Source of the DNA: an uncultured Clostridia bacterium
GTDB taxonomy: Bacteria > Bacillota_A > Clostridia > TANB77 > CAG-508
Reading direction: 5' to 3'
Assembly (NCBI GenBank): GCA_947627825.1
Contig: CANQXO010000003.1
Location: 1-40,767 of the forward strand
DNA length: 40,767 bases
Both the position numbers and the translations under genes were made by a program. Below, piece after piece: positions 1 through 8,704 of this stretch (position 1 is its first letter; each line of letters begins with the position of its first letter). The notes under the pieces are model-generated. The model had not been told where the DNA came from. It made no database searches and saw only the letters and a program-made list of their open reading frames with translations.

Positions 1-291
1 GAAGAAGCTTCTTTCACTTATAGATTAACTTTAAAAGATACTTTCACAAGTGACATAGTTGGAGTAAATCTTCCTACAAATAGAGATGTTTCTATAGACT
101 ACAAAGAAAATGGTGAGCAAGGACCACAAAAACACAATGATAAATCTCCTATAGTTATTTTAGATGTACCTGCTCCAAAAGAAATACCTCAAACAGGTTC
201 TAATACAACTATTACAACAATTTGCCTTGTATCTTTATCAATCTTAGTTGGATCTATCAGTGTTATATTATATAGAAAAACAAAAATATAA
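1..291 (+). CDS. C-terminal end of a sortase-anchored surface protein (partial)
   Basis: The window opens inside an open frame that ends with TAA at 289-291, giving the last 96 residues. The tail holds the sorting-type motif IPQTG (preceded by PAPKE), a hydrophobic stretch of about 20 residues (TTICLVSLSILVGSISVILY), and a short basic end RKTKI. This is the standard cell-wall sorting signal layout, so the protein is very probably exported and anchored by a sortase. The upstream residues look like a beta-strand domain of an adhesin (a DUF11 or isopeptide-type fold is possible, but too little is visible). The start lies outside the window. It is followed by a strong hairpin at 363-410. Confidence 0.8.
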   Translation, partial: EEASFTYRLTLKDTFTSDIVGVNLPTNRDVSIDYKENGEQGPQKHNDKSPIVILDVPAPKEIPQTGSNTTITTICLVSLSILVGSISVILYRKTKI

Positions 292-362
292 ATTATATAA
301 CATATAAATATGTATATAACCAAATATATAATGAATATCTTTTAATTTAATATATCAAAAAT

Positions 363-410
363 AATCGAGTAGAGAATAAATAATTTCATTATTTACTTTC
401 TACTCGATTT
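363..410. terminator. Bidirectional rho-independent terminator
   Basis: Long perfect inverted repeat: arms beginning AATCGAGTAGAGAATAAATA and its complement ending TACTCGATT, separated by about 3 nt. It sits between two convergent genes (surface protein end at 291, minus-strand gene ending at 432) and probably serves both. Confidence 0.8.
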
Positions 411-431
411 AGTATTACTAAAAATATTTTT

Positions 432-944
432 TTAATAACCTAATTTTCTAAATATTCTATCTATTTCTTTTTTGTATCGTATATCTGCGTTTGCCTCAAG
501 CACTTTATTCTCCGCTGTGCTAATTCTTATATATGAATCAGATGTTTCCAGTATATAGTTTTCAATTCCATCTAATGATTCTGAAACAACTTGTTCCTGA
601 GCTTTTTGTTTACTATATGAATTTTTGCTTAATTCAAAAAATCTACTTGAATAATCTGCGCTAGAGAAATCAACTAATCTTATATTACAATTGTCATTCT
701 TAGCTAAGAAAGCTGAAGTAACAACAAGAGAAAATCTTGAACTATATTTGCTTGTTTCATCTATAACATTGTATCCGTTTTGATTCATTACTTTTTGGAA
801 TTTATCTACATTAGCTATTGGTCTATTAGAAATGATGATTGTAATTACCATGAAAATAATAAATATGACTAAAATTACAGCAATTACTATCAGTAACTTT
901 TTCAGTTTTGCTAGGTTTCTTTCATTTGAAACTATCTTTCCCAT
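432..944 (-). CDS. Membrane-anchored protein of unknown function, 170 aa
   Basis: The protein has a short basic N-terminus, one strong transmembrane segment at about residues 17-41 (LLIVIAVILVIFIIFMVITIII), and a soluble extracellular part of about 125 residues with no motif I recognise. There are no cysteines of a lipobox and no clear cleavage site, so a signal anchor is likely. The start is supported by an AAGGAGG ribosome site about 7 nt upstream. It is a single-gene unit: convergent with the surface protein on its 3' side (shared terminator 363-410) and divergent from the DUF4364 regulator on its 5' side. No function is assigned. Confidence 0.75.
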   Translation of the reverse strand: MGKIVSNERNLAKLKKLLIVIAVILVIFIIFMVITIIISNRPIANVDKFQKVMNQNGYNVIDETSKYSSRFSLVVTSAFLAKNDNCNIRLVDFSSADYSSRFFELSKNSYSKQKAQEQVVSESLDGIENYILETSDSYIRISTAENKVLEANADIRYKKEIDRIFRKLGY

Positions 945-1085
945 ACTATTTTTCCTCCTTTTTTACAAATTTTCTACAACATACAAATTTAATATAGCAC
1001 ATAAATATTATTTTTACAACTTTTTTTTAAATTTTTTCAATATTTTAAAAAATGTAACAATTATGTAATAATTATTCAAAAAATG

Positions 1086-1114
1086 TGGAAATTTAGGACT
1101 AAATGTGATATACT
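1086..1114 (+). promoter_or_regulatory. Promoter for the DUF4364 gene (extended -10)
   Basis: TATACT at 1109-1114 preceded by TGA makes an extended -10. The -35 region about 17 bp upstream is weak, as is common with extended -10 promoters. The TTG start with its GGGAGG site lies about 35 bp downstream, which also argues against a start at GTG 1105. Confidence 0.45.
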
Positions 1115-1149
1115 TTAGTTGTAAATTTAATTTATGGGAGGAATTTAAT

Positions 1150-1689
1150 TTGAAATTAACATCTGACAATGATACTTTAGCAGAAAATAAAGTAATTATT
1201 TTATATGTTTTAAATAATGTTGGCAAGCCGATTTCAAGTGATGCTCTTTATAGCATAATAACTTCGGCAATAGAATTAAATTATTTTTACTTTCAACAAT
1301 TTCTTCTAGATTTAATTGAAGTAAAATACATAGTTCGTTATAAGAAAGAAACTCAAGATGTATTTGAAATAACTGAGTTGGGTAGAAAAACTTTAGATTT
1401 AACTTTAGATTTATTGCCTGGTATTATAAAATTAAAAATAGATACAAATTTCAAATCAAATATAGAAACTTTTGATAATCAAAGTTCAATTGTTGCAGAA
1501 TACACCCCAAAAAGTGAAAGTGAATATGAAATTGAATGTAAGATTATAGAGAATGACGAAATAGTATTTTCAGTTAAAATATTAGCTTACTCAAGAGAGC
1601 AAGCTCAAAAAATAGTAGATAATTGGAAACAAAGAGCAAATGTTCTTTATCCCAAATTACTAAACATTTTAACTAGTGAAAATAAATAA
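1150..1689 (+). CDS. DUF4364 family protein (predicted winged-helix regulator)
   Basis: The protein is 179 aa when started at TTG 1150, which follows a GGGAGG site by 8 nt. The upstream in-frame GTG at 1105 overlaps the -10 element and is rejected. The N-terminus LAENKVIILYVLNNVGKPIS is typical of DUF4364, a clostridial family with an N-terminal winged-helix region (about residues 10-75) and a beta-rich C-terminal domain of unknown role. Known: the family is widespread in Clostridia and often lies near chromosome-segregation or cell-wall genes. Seen: it is convergent with scpB, ending 2 bp from the reconstructed scpB stop. Inference: DNA-binding regulator; targets unknown. Confidence 0.8.
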   Translation: MKLTSDNDTLAENKVIILYVLNNVGKPISSDALYSIITSAIELNYFYFQQFLLDLIEVKYIVRYKKETQDVFEITELGRKTLDLTLDLLPGIIKLKIDTNFKSNIETFDNQSSIVAEYTPKSESEYEIECKIIENDEIVFSVKILAYSREQAQKIVDNWKQRANVLYPKLLNILTSENK

Positions 1690-1691
1690 AG

Positions 1692-2256
1692 TTAATTATC
1701 TTCTATGATTTCATCAATTACAACTTGTCTATTACTATCTAACTTGTATTTTGGCAAGTCTGGTAAATCTTTTAAAGCTTGCAATCCGAAACATTTTCAT
1801 AAAGTTACTTGTTACTTTATATGTCATAGGTTTACCAGGTAAATCTGATTTTCCAGCTTGCTCTATTAAATTGTATTCTAATAATCTATATATGCTTCCA
1901 CTCGAGTCAACCCCTCTAATCATTTCTATATCTGCCTTTGTGCTTCTAGGATTATATGCAAGAATTGCTAAGATTTCTAGTGATGCCTGAGATAGAGTTG
2001 GTGTAAGTCTTTTATCAAATGCTGGATATAGATATTCATAATATTCCTTTTTTGAAGATAATTGATATCCATCTTCCACTCTTATTATTTCTATTCCTCT
2101 ATTTGCATGGCTGTAATCTTCTTGTAATTCGTTTATATAATTAATTACATCTTCTGCATTTAATTCTAATATAGTCATTAATTCTTTTAATTTTACTATT
2201 CTACCTGTTGAAAACAATACAGCTTCTATAATTCCTTTTATTTTTTCTTTTTCCAT
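1692..2256 (-). CDS. scpB: Segregation and condensation protein B, C-terminal frameshift
   Basis: ScpB is the winged-helix kleisin-associated subunit of the SMC-ScpA-ScpB condensin complex. Two winged-helix domains are visible, with family signatures such as SQASLEILAILAYNPRSTKADIEMIRGVDS. As read, the frame runs 173 codons to a stop at 1735 and ends in an un-ScpB-like tail. Dropping one T from the TTT codon complementary to 1789-1791 restores the classic ending FGLQALKDLPDLPKYKLD and a stop at 1692, giving about 187 aa, the normal family length. So the gene is either mis-sequenced by one base or has a truncated tail. scpA is not adjacent, although the two are often neighbours. The start has a plausible upstream purine-rich site. 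Confidence 0.85.
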
Positions 2257-2432
2257 TATATCTTTTAGACTTCCCTTTCATATTATAACACTTATACATT
2301 TTATCACTTTTTTTAGCACAATTTCAATAGTTTTATGGTATTTTTATGCATCGGTTGAATTTTGCATATATCTTATTGATTTATTTTCTCTTATATGATA
2401 ATATGTTTTTAGTAGAAAGGAAAGTTTTTGGT

Positions 2433-2594
2433 ATGGAAGAGAAAAATGAGAGTCATAAAAAAAAGATTGAAATTGTTCAGGGCAATCCTAAAGATTTGAA
2501 TATTTCTGATGTTAAAGATAATTTGGTTTTTGAAGAACATAAAAATGATACTAAGAAAAAGGGAGAAATAGTTATCCCTAAAACTAAAAAATAA
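2433..2594 (+). CDS. Small lysine-rich protein of unknown function, 53 aa
   Basis: The ATG at 2433 follows an AGAAAGGAAAG ribosome site by about 9 nt. An upstream extension to 2346 would add a hydrophobic, atypical leader lying over the likely promoter and is not favoured. The product is soluble and highly charged (MEEKNESHKKKIEIVQGN, ending VIPKTKK), has no membrane segment, and reads like a bona fide conserved short protein; I cannot assign a family. It is convergent with the ROK kinase. Role unknown. Confidence 0.55.
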   Translation: MEEKNESHKKKIEIVQGNPKDLNISDVKDNLVFEEHKNDTKKKGEIVIPKTKK

Positions 2595-2629
2595 AATTAA
2601 TAATATACGGGAATTATTTTTTAATAATA

Positions 2630-3535
2630 TTATACTGCTCCAATTATTCCCGCATCATTCTTTAATTTAGCACAAAAAATGTCTATTGTATTATCTTTAT
2701 TAAATACATATTTTTTTAAGTTTTCTTGTAATAATGGTATGAATATATCTCCATAGTATGCAAAACTTCCTCCAAAGCAAATTGCTTCTGGTTCAAATAT
2801 GTTTATTATATTAGAAACACCTATAGTTAAATCATCTATGTATTCGTTTATTAATTTCTTCACATCTTTGTCTTGTACATTTTCTCTTATATATTTTTGT
2901 AGTTCTTCTGAGACAATATCTTCTTTTAAATTTAATGTTTTTATAGCTTTTTTCTTAAATCGTTTCATTGATGCATAAGTTTCAAAACATCCCTTATTTC
3001 CACAGTTGCATTCATTTCCATTTTTATCAATAATCATATGTCCAAATTCAAATCCTATATTTCTTTTTGGCTCTAATAATTCGCCGTCCATAAAAACTGC
3101 GCTACCTACACCAGTTCCTATACATAAAAATACACAATCATCATATTTTTTTAATGTGCCAAATTTTTTTTCAGCTATTCCTGCACATTTTCCATCATTC
3201 TTTATCTTTATCTTTGCATCATATTTTTTTTGTAAAATTGTGGCTATATCAAAATTTTTTATTTGTAGATTCACAACATTTCTAATTGCAGTTTCCGTAG
3301 GATTACCAGGCACAGCTAATCCTATTATAGTTATATCTTCTTTAGTAAATCCACACCTTTTTATTAATTTACTAATTCCATCATCAATTGTATCTAATAT
3401 AATTTGTTCTGCTTCTTCTTCACTTTCTATTTCTGTTGAACTAATATCTTTTATTTCCTTGTCTATTAAATCTCCATCTTTACCTACTATTCCTATTGCT
3501 ATATGGCTTCCTCCTATATCAATTCCAATTTTCAT
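2630..3535 (-). CDS. ROK family sugar kinase (glucokinase-like)
   Basis: 301 aa. It shows the full ROK signature set: ATP-binding DIGGSHIAIG at residues 6-15; catalytic region KNDGKCAG with Asp114; second phosphate loop GTGVGSAV at 140-147; and a zinc site His166, Cys176, Cys178 and Cys183 in GHMIIDKNGNECNCGNKGC. It probably phosphorylates glucose or a related hexose or N-acetyl sugar in the cytoplasm. The family (ROK; glucokinase GlcK, NagK, fructokinase) does not fix the substrate from sequence alone. An AAAGGAG site precedes the ATG. It starts 28 bp after the pilus-operon terminator on the same strand, so it may depend on read-through or on a promoter overlapping that terminator. Confidence 0.85.
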   Translation of the reverse strand: MKIGIDIGGSHIAIGIVGKDGDLIDKEIKDISSTEIESEEEAEQIILDTIDDGISKLIKRCGFTKEDITIIGLAVPGNPTETAIRNVVNLQIKNFDIATILQKKYDAKIKIKNDGKCAGIAEKKFGTLKKYDDCVFLCIGTGVGSAVFMDGELLEPKRNIGFEFGHMIIDKNGNECNCGNKGCFETYASMKRFKKKAIKTLNLKEDIVSEELQKYIRENVQDKDVKKLINEYIDDLTIGVSNIINIFEPEAICFGGSFAYYGDIFIPLLQENLKKYVFNKDNTIDIFCAKLKNDAGIIGAV

Positions 3536-3562
3536 TTTTTAATCTCCTTTATAAAAAACTAT

Positions 3563-3599
3563 AAGGCAATGGAAGCTTTCTCTGTAGTTCCATTGCCTT
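3563..3599 (-). terminator. Terminator of the type IV pilus operon
   Basis: A 12-bp perfect stem (AAGGCAATGGAA and its complement) with a 13-nt loop, followed on the minus strand by a T-rich run. It lies 24 bp after the pilC stop. Confidence 0.85.
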
Positions 3600-3623
3600 T
3601 TACAAAAATACTTATAACCTTTT

Positions 3624-4970
3624 TTAAAAACCTGCTGCTGAAAATAAGAATGTTCCCATATAAACTTGAATACAAGGTACCAAAACTACAACGGTAATGA
3701 AAATTAATAAAATTCCAATTACACTGTACATTAATTGAGGTAATGCTTTTACTATTTTTTGTAGTATGTTATCTATATCCATATCCATAAACTCAACCAA
3801 CTTTTCCATCATTTCAGGCAAATCGGTTTGCATACCTATTTTTAGCATTTCCGTAATCATTGCACTTGCTAATCCTGAATCTTCAAATGGCTTAACCCAT
3901 GATTCACCTACGATAATATTATTTATAGCAGATTCAATCATGGAAAGCATAACATAGTTTTTTACAACTGTTTTACTTACTTCCAGAGACTCTTGAATTC
4001 TCATACCATTTTTAAGGTTTAAAAGCATAGCTTTGCTTAGCCTTGAAAAGTCTATTGCAAATATTAATGGTCCAAATATAGGCATTTTATATTTAAAATA
4101 ATCCCAGTCATACCTTCCTTTAGGCGTTCTAGTATATAAAAATGCCGATGTAATGATTCCTGAAATAATCAGAACTGGTATATACCAAACTTTCTGCACT
4201 TGTTTTAAAAAGCTTGAGAATGCTAAGGTTATAGCTGGTAACTGTTCTGTACTTCCTATTGATTCAAATGCATCTTGTATAATTGGTATAATATAAATAC
4301 TACCAATCATCAAAACTGCAAATAAAAATACGAACTGAGCTATATTAGGTATTAATATTGATTTAATTTTTTTATTTAATGCTGTTGATGAATCCATATA
4401 TTCAACTGCTTGTCTTAGTGATTCATCTAAAGATCCTGATAGTTCTCCAACCTTTATAAGGTTTATATAAATATATGGAAACACATCTGTGTAGTACTCC
4501 ATTGTTGTATACATGTAATCTCCACCTTCAATTCCTGCTTCTATATCTTCTAATATACCTTTTAAAGTTTGATTTTCTGTTGACTCAATTAGTGTAGACA
4601 ATGCGTGTATGTTATTAAATCCTGCCTTTTTTAATAAATAAAAGCTTTGCGTAAAAATTATGATATCTCTATTTGTAACTTTTTGATGGGCAGATAGCGC
4701 CATACTTAATCTTTCTTTTGTAGAGAACTTTCTTTTTGTTCTATTATGTGCAATGTTAGAAGAATTTGCAATCTTCATTAATTCATCCATGTTTGTACTT
4801 TTTAGTCTAGAACTTTTCTTATAATTACCAAAGCTAGTTTGCGTTATATCTATTGGTATCATTCCATTAGCTTTTAGTCTCTTTATAAGATTTTGCTTAC
4901 TTTTTTCTGTTACTCTACTTCTTACAACTAACCCATTTTTATCTACAGCTCTATATAAATATGTTGGCAT
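3624..4970 (-). CDS. pilC: Type IV pilus inner-membrane platform protein PilC (GspF family)
   Basis: 448 aa. Two T2SSF repeats are visible (about residues 103-227 and 307-430), with membrane segments near 208-231, 261-279 and 411-436. GELSGSLDES at 175-184 is the family signature. PilC is the polytopic core that couples the PilB and PilT motors to pilin insertion and removal. The N-terminus MPTYLYRAVDKNG is the typical short beta domain, followed by a longer than usual basic linker (about 45-95), which makes the protein about 40 residues longer than common PilC. It is the last gene of the operon, 18 bp after pilT, and is followed by a strong terminator. Confidence 0.92.
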   Translation of the reverse strand: MPTYLYRAVDKNGLVVRSRVTEKSKQNLIKRLKANGMIPIDITQTSFGNYKKSSRLKSTNMDELMKIANSSNIAHNRTKRKFSTKERLSMALSAHQKVTNRDIIIFTQSFYLLKKAGFNNIHALSTLIESTENQTLKGILEDIEAGIEGGDYMYTTMEYYTDVFPYIYINLIKVGELSGSLDESLRQAVEYMDSSTALNKKIKSILIPNIAQFVFLFAVLMIGSIYIIPIIQDAFESIGSTEQLPAITLAFSSFLKQVQKVWYIPVLIISGIITSAFLYTRTPKGRYDWDYFKYKMPIFGPLIFAIDFSRLSKAMLLNLKNGMRIQESLEVSKTVVKNYVMLSMIESAINNIIVGESWVKPFEDSGLASAMITEMLKIGMQTDLPEMMEKLVEFMDMDIDNILQKIVKALPQLMYSVIGILLIFITVVVLVPCIQVYMGTFLFSAAGF

Positions 4971-4988
4971 TTTTTTCTCCTTTTTATT

Positions 4989-6140
4989 TTATAAGTTACT
5001 ACTATTATTATTGTTATTATTCGCGTTTGCGTTCTTTTGAGAATCTTCTCTTTTCATTCTTAGTTGCATTATAGTTCTATTTAAGATTTCCACATTCTTT
5101 TCTTCTATTTGTGATTTGGCTTGATCAAGAGTTATAATATCATCAACATATAATTCTGCTAAAGAATTAATTAATCCTATACTTCCATTTCCTGATGAAC
5201 TTTGTATTGCATCTTCAATTTCTGAAACTGTCAATTTATCTTTTCTTATCATTCCGGCAATTACATTATCTACTACCATAACTTCTGGAATTAAAGTAAG
5301 TTCACCCTTTTTATTTTTAATCAGTCTTTGTGATACAACAAGTTTTAAAAGTGATGCAATTAAGTATTTAATTGTTGCTTGGTCTCTTACTTCATAGAAG
5401 TTAATCATTCTATCTATTGTTTCAGCACATGATTTTGTGTGCAATGTTCCTAATACCAAGTGTCCTGATTCCGCTGTTTCAATAGCTGCATCTAGTGTTT
5501 CCTTATCTCTAATCTCTCCTATAACTAGTATATCACAGTCTTCTCTTAAAGAGTTTTTAGTTCCTATGCTATATGCTGGCATATCTCCACCAACACCAAT
5601 TTCTTTTTGAATTATCATAGACATTTTTGAAGTGTGTTTAAACTCTACTGGGCTTTCAAGAGTTAATATTTTTTTACTTTGTGTTTCATTTATATAGTTT
5701 ATCAATGCATTCAATGTTGTAGATTTACCAGAATTAGTTTTACCTGTAACTAATATCAAACCTTGAGGTTGTGACATCATTCTTCTTACTATGTCTGGTA
5801 CACCTAAATCTTCATATTTTGGTAATTCATTTCTAATTAATCTTGTTGTAATTACTGGTATGCCATCAGAGTACGAGATGTTAATTCTTAGACGAATACC
5901 ATTAAACTCTTCTGAACAGTCTAATATTTTCTTTTCTTTAAAAGATTTATCCTTTTCAATATTTCCTTTTAGAAAGAAATCATATGCATCCCACATTTCT
6001 TGTTCTGTAATTGGATTACAAGTTTCATCTATTGGCATTAATTCTCTTTTTACTCTCATTATTGGTTTTAATCCTTTTACCAAGTGTACATCAGATGCTT
6101 GAGCTTCTTGTGCTCTTTTTAAAATTTCATTTACATTCAT
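4989..6140 (-). CDS. pilT: Pilus retraction ATPase PilT
   Basis: 383 aa cytoplasmic hexameric ATPase. Seen: Walker A GKTNSGKST at residues 133-141 (the usual GPTGSGKST is altered to KTN), Asp-box region around LESPVEF, Walker B ILVIGE at 204-209, and His box HLVLGTLHT at 227-235. The N-terminal PAS-like domain contains ASDVHL, typical of PilT. Downstream VSQRLI and the AIRE-like region are compatible with retraction rather than assembly. The C-terminus ends in a run of Asn residues. Its presence beside PilB implies dynamic pili, able to retract and perhaps give twitching, DNA uptake or surface sensing. It lies between pilB and pilC in the operon. Confidence 0.93.
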   Translation of the reverse strand: MNVNEILKRAQEAQASDVHLVKGLKPIMRVKRELMPIDETCNPITEQEMWDAYDFFLKGNIEKDKSFKEKKILDCSEEFNGIRLRINISYSDGIPVITTRLIRNELPKYEDLGVPDIVRRMMSQPQGLILVTGKTNSGKSTTLNALINYINETQSKKILTLESPVEFKHTSKMSMIIQKEIGVGGDMPAYSIGTKNSLREDCDILVIGEIRDKETLDAAIETAESGHLVLGTLHTKSCAETIDRMINFYEVRDQATIKYLIASLLKLVVSQRLIKNKKGELTLIPEVMVVDNVIAGMIRKDKLTVSEIEDAIQSSSGNGSIGLINSLAELYVDDIITLDQAKSQIEEKNVEILNRTIMQLRMKREDSQKNANANNNNNNSSNL

Positions 6141-6171
6141 TATTATTTCCCTTTCTTAGTAATTGTTTTTA

Positions 6172-7797
6172 TTAATAAAATAAAATCTTATCATTTAACT
6201 CTTGTAATGTTGTTATTCCATTTAAAACTTTATTAATACCATCTACTACCATAGGTTTATATCCTTGCTGTAAAGCTAAATCTCTAATTTCAAATGTAGA
6301 TGCACCTTTTACAATCAATTCTTTTATTTCATCTGAAAGTAGAAGAGTTTCAAATATTGCAATTCTATCAAAATATCCACTTCCATTACATTCTTCACAT
6401 CCAACTGCATCGTAGGTTACATGATTATCAACATCAAAGTCCACATTATATTTATTTCCTATTTTTCTTATTATTTCTTTTTCTTGATCTGTAAATGGTC
6501 TTTCTCTTTTACAGTGTGGACATAGTTTTCTTACTAATCTTTGAGATATAGATGTTGCTAAAGTATTTGATATATCATAATTTGATATATTCATTTTTCT
6601 TAATCTTGAAATTACTTCTACAGCATTAAGTGTGTGTATTGTTGTTAAAACATAATGTCCAGTTTGTCCAGCTTGCATTGCAATTTCAGCTGTTTCTTGG
6701 TCTCTAATCTCACCAACTAATATAATATTAGGATCTTGTCTTAATACTGTTCTTAAAGAACCTGCAAATGTTGTTTTGTTTTCTATTTCTATCTGATTTA
6801 GACCTGGTATTCTAATTTCAACTGGATCTTCTATTGTAGTAATATTAACACTTTCTTTATTTAAGAAATCTATTACACTATAAAGGGTTGTAGTTTTACC
6901 TTCTCCAGTTGGTGCTGCAATTACGGTTATACTATTTCTTTTATCAAAAGCTTCTTTGATTAGTTTAGGGTCATTAGGATATCCTAAATCGAATAATTGC
7001 TTAATATTTGTGTTTTTCTTTAATAATCTTAGAACAAACTTTTCTCCATATATATTCTTTTGTGATGATGAACGAATATTATAATCTGGGTACATTATAA
7101 TTCTTCCATCTTGAGGTTCTTGTTTTTCTTGGTGCATGTTTGATATAGATTTAAGTCTTCCTATTATTTGAACCTGTCTATCTTTATCAATATGGGCAAC
7201 ATCAAATAATAGACCATCAATTCTATACCTTACTCTTATATATTGTTCTAATGGCTCTATGTGAATATCGCTGGCTCTTTGTTTCATTCCAGCTTTTATA
7301 ATATTATCTACTATACTTGCAGTATTTGCTTCTGTATCAATCTTTTCAGTTGATACTTTATTTAATTCAGATAACACTTTTTCGATATTATCTTTAAAAG
7401 TTATATAAGAATCCATTACTAATCCCTTATTTAGCATTAGTAACCTTACTGCTTCCATTTGACCTTTATCACTAGTATTTGCAAAACATACTTTTATAAC
7501 ACCATTTGCGACTTCAAAGGGTATTGCTAAATCTTCCCTTGCTGTGTCTAAGGAAATATAATTACTAACAGCTAGCTTTATATCGCTAGGTGTCAACATT
7601 ATAGTTTTTTCCTGTAATATTTCTCCTATTGCATTTAATAACCTTTCTGGGCTTGTTACATTTAACTTGTATAGAATATCACCTATTTTTTCTTTTGGAT
7701 TCTCTTGTTGATATTCTATTGCTCTTCTTACATCTTCTTGCGTAACAATTCCCCTTTTTACTAACTCAATTCCTAAAGGTGATCTGTTCTGTGGCAT
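6172..7797 (-). CDS. pilB: Pilus assembly ATPase PilB (GspE family)
   Basis: 541 aa. An N-terminal GspE/MshE-type domain (about residues 5-150) is followed by the ATPase core: RYRIDG at 191-196, Walker A APTGEGKTTT at 295-304, Asp box TIEDPVE, Walker B IILVGE, and His box HYVLTTIHT at 381-389. Four zinc-binding cysteines (C426, C429, C467, C470) mark it as an assembly ATPase rather than a PilT. The N-terminal MshEN-like module binds c-di-GMP in some homologues; whether this one does is not visible, but a GGDEF protein is encoded elsewhere in the window. The gene follows two pseudopilin genes and precedes pilT. The Walker A has Glu where Ser is usual. Confidence 0.94.
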   Translation of the reverse strand: MPQNRSPLGIELVKRGIVTQEDVRRAIEYQQENPKEKIGDILYKLNVTSPERLLNAIGEILQEKTIMLTPSDIKLAVSNYISLDTAREDLAIPFEVANGVIKVCFANTSDKGQMEAVRLLMLNKGLVMDSYITFKDNIEKVLSELNKVSTEKIDTEANTASIVDNIIKAGMKQRASDIHIEPLEQYIRVRYRIDGLLFDVAHIDKDRQVQIIGRLKSISNMHQEKQEPQDGRIIMYPDYNIRSSSQKNIYGEKFVLRLLKKNTNIKQLFDLGYPNDPKLIKEAFDKRNSITVIAAPTGEGKTTTLYSVIDFLNKESVNITTIEDPVEIRIPGLNQIEIENKTTFAGSLRTVLRQDPNIILVGEIRDQETAEIAMQAGQTGHYVLTTIHTLNAVEVISRLRKMNISNYDISNTLATSISQRLVRKLCPHCKRERPFTDQEKEIIRKIGNKYNVDFDVDNHVTYDAVGCEECNGSGYFDRIAIFETLLLSDEIKELIVKGASTFEIRDLALQQGYKPMVVDGINKVLNGITTLQELNDKILFY

Positions 7798-7833
7798 AAT
7801 ACTCTCCTTTCTTGTACTACTTTAATCTTAAGT

Positions 7834-8280
7834 TTACCAATATTTTAAAACATATTTTATTTCATCAGTATATTGTGGATCTTCACTATTTTTGCCTACT
7901 GATATTTTTACTTGAATTATATCTTTACCATTGTCAACAAGTTTTCTTGCTTCAAATGAACATATATCTTGAGCAATTTTTTCTTTATTTTTATATATAG
8001 CTTTATCTTTTTGAACAAATGTGTAATTTGCTCCACTACTAAACGAAATTTTTACATTAGGTGCATCTACTGAAATACTTACGATGTTACTTTCTTTTAC
8101 ATCTTTTACAAAATTCACATTAAATTTATTAAATTCTTCAGAGCTTACACTATCTGCATTTATCTTATTTAGATTATCAAATATATATGATGATAAAGTA
8201 GATAATAATGCCAGAGTTGCAGAGAACATTATGATGTATAGTATAAGCGCCATTAGCGTTATTCCTTTTTCTTTTTTCAT
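7834..8280 (-). CDS. Minor pseudopilin (prepilin-like), 148 aa
   Basis: Begins MKKEKG|ITLMALILYI: a short basic leader, a Gly as predicted processing site (after residue 6), and a 20-residue hydrophobic helix, as in class III prepilins. The position-5 Glu common to pilins is missing (Ala). The remaining 110 residues form a soluble domain with several beta-strand-like stretches. Probably a minor pilin incorporated at the fibre tip or base. It starts 4 bp after the previous pseudopilin stop, so translation may be coupled, and is followed by pilB. No specific homologue is recognised. Confidence 0.8.
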   Translation of the reverse strand: MKKEKGITLMALILYIIMFSATLALLSTLSSYIFDNLNKINADSVSSEEFNKFNVNFVKDVKESNIVSISVDAPNVKISFSSGANYTFVQKDKAIYKNKEKIAQDICSFEARKLVDNGKDIIQVKISVGKNSEDPQYTDEIKYVLKYW

Positions 8281-8284
8281 ATTT

Positions 8285-8704
8285 TTACTCTCTTACTTTT
8301 ATTTTATTTATAGTGTAATTTACTGTTCTGTTTCCTACCGGATATGACAATGTTATGTTTATTTTTTTTATTAAATCTTGTTCTACTCCAGTTTCTTCTG
8401 AATAATTTACAACCGAATATCTGACTGTACTATTATTTTTTTCTTCATTAAAATATTCAGATAGTTTATATTTTTCAATCAATTCACTTACTTTTGCTTC
8501 TGTAACTTGTTCATAGTAAAGAAGATCAATTTCTTCAAATATTTTTACTATACATCCAATTGCAACTTGATGTACTTTTGTTGCAATAGTATTGACGAAT
8601 ATTTGGTAATAAATATTTATTACAGCGGTCGTAGCAATTAAAAATATAACTAATCCTCCAGCAACATCAATTCCTGTTACACCCTTCTCTAATTTTTTTT
8701 TCAT
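8285..8704 (-). CDS. Minor pseudopilin (prepilin-like), 139 aa
   Basis: Begins MKKKLEKG|VTGIDVAGGLVIF, a class III signal with predicted cleavage after Gly8. The mature position 5 is Asp instead of Glu, a conservative change that may still neutralise the N-terminus of a neighbouring subunit. The hydrophobic helix runs to about residue 31 and is followed by a globular domain of about 105 residues. The start codon is directly adjacent to the prepilin peptidase stop (TTAAATG on the coding strand), indicating tight coupling. Probably a minor pilin with a GspI/PilV-like role, but this cannot be resolved from sequence. Confidence 0.8.
   Translation of the reverse strand: MKKKLEKGVTGIDVAGGLVIFLIATTAVINIYYQIFVNTIATKVHQVAIGCIVKIFEEIDLLYYEQVTEAKVSELIEKYKLSEYFNEEKNNSTVRYSVVNYSEETGVEQDLIKKINITLSYPVGNRTVNYTINKIKVRE

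Noticed and set aside
1105..1149. GTG start 15 codons upstream of the DUF4364 start
   Set aside because: Overlaps the predicted -10 element; the TTG at 1150 has a good ribosome site and begins the conserved region.
2346..2432. N-terminal hydrophobic extension of the 53-aa protein
   Set aside because: No ribosome site, lies in the likely promoter zone; ATG 2433 has a good site.
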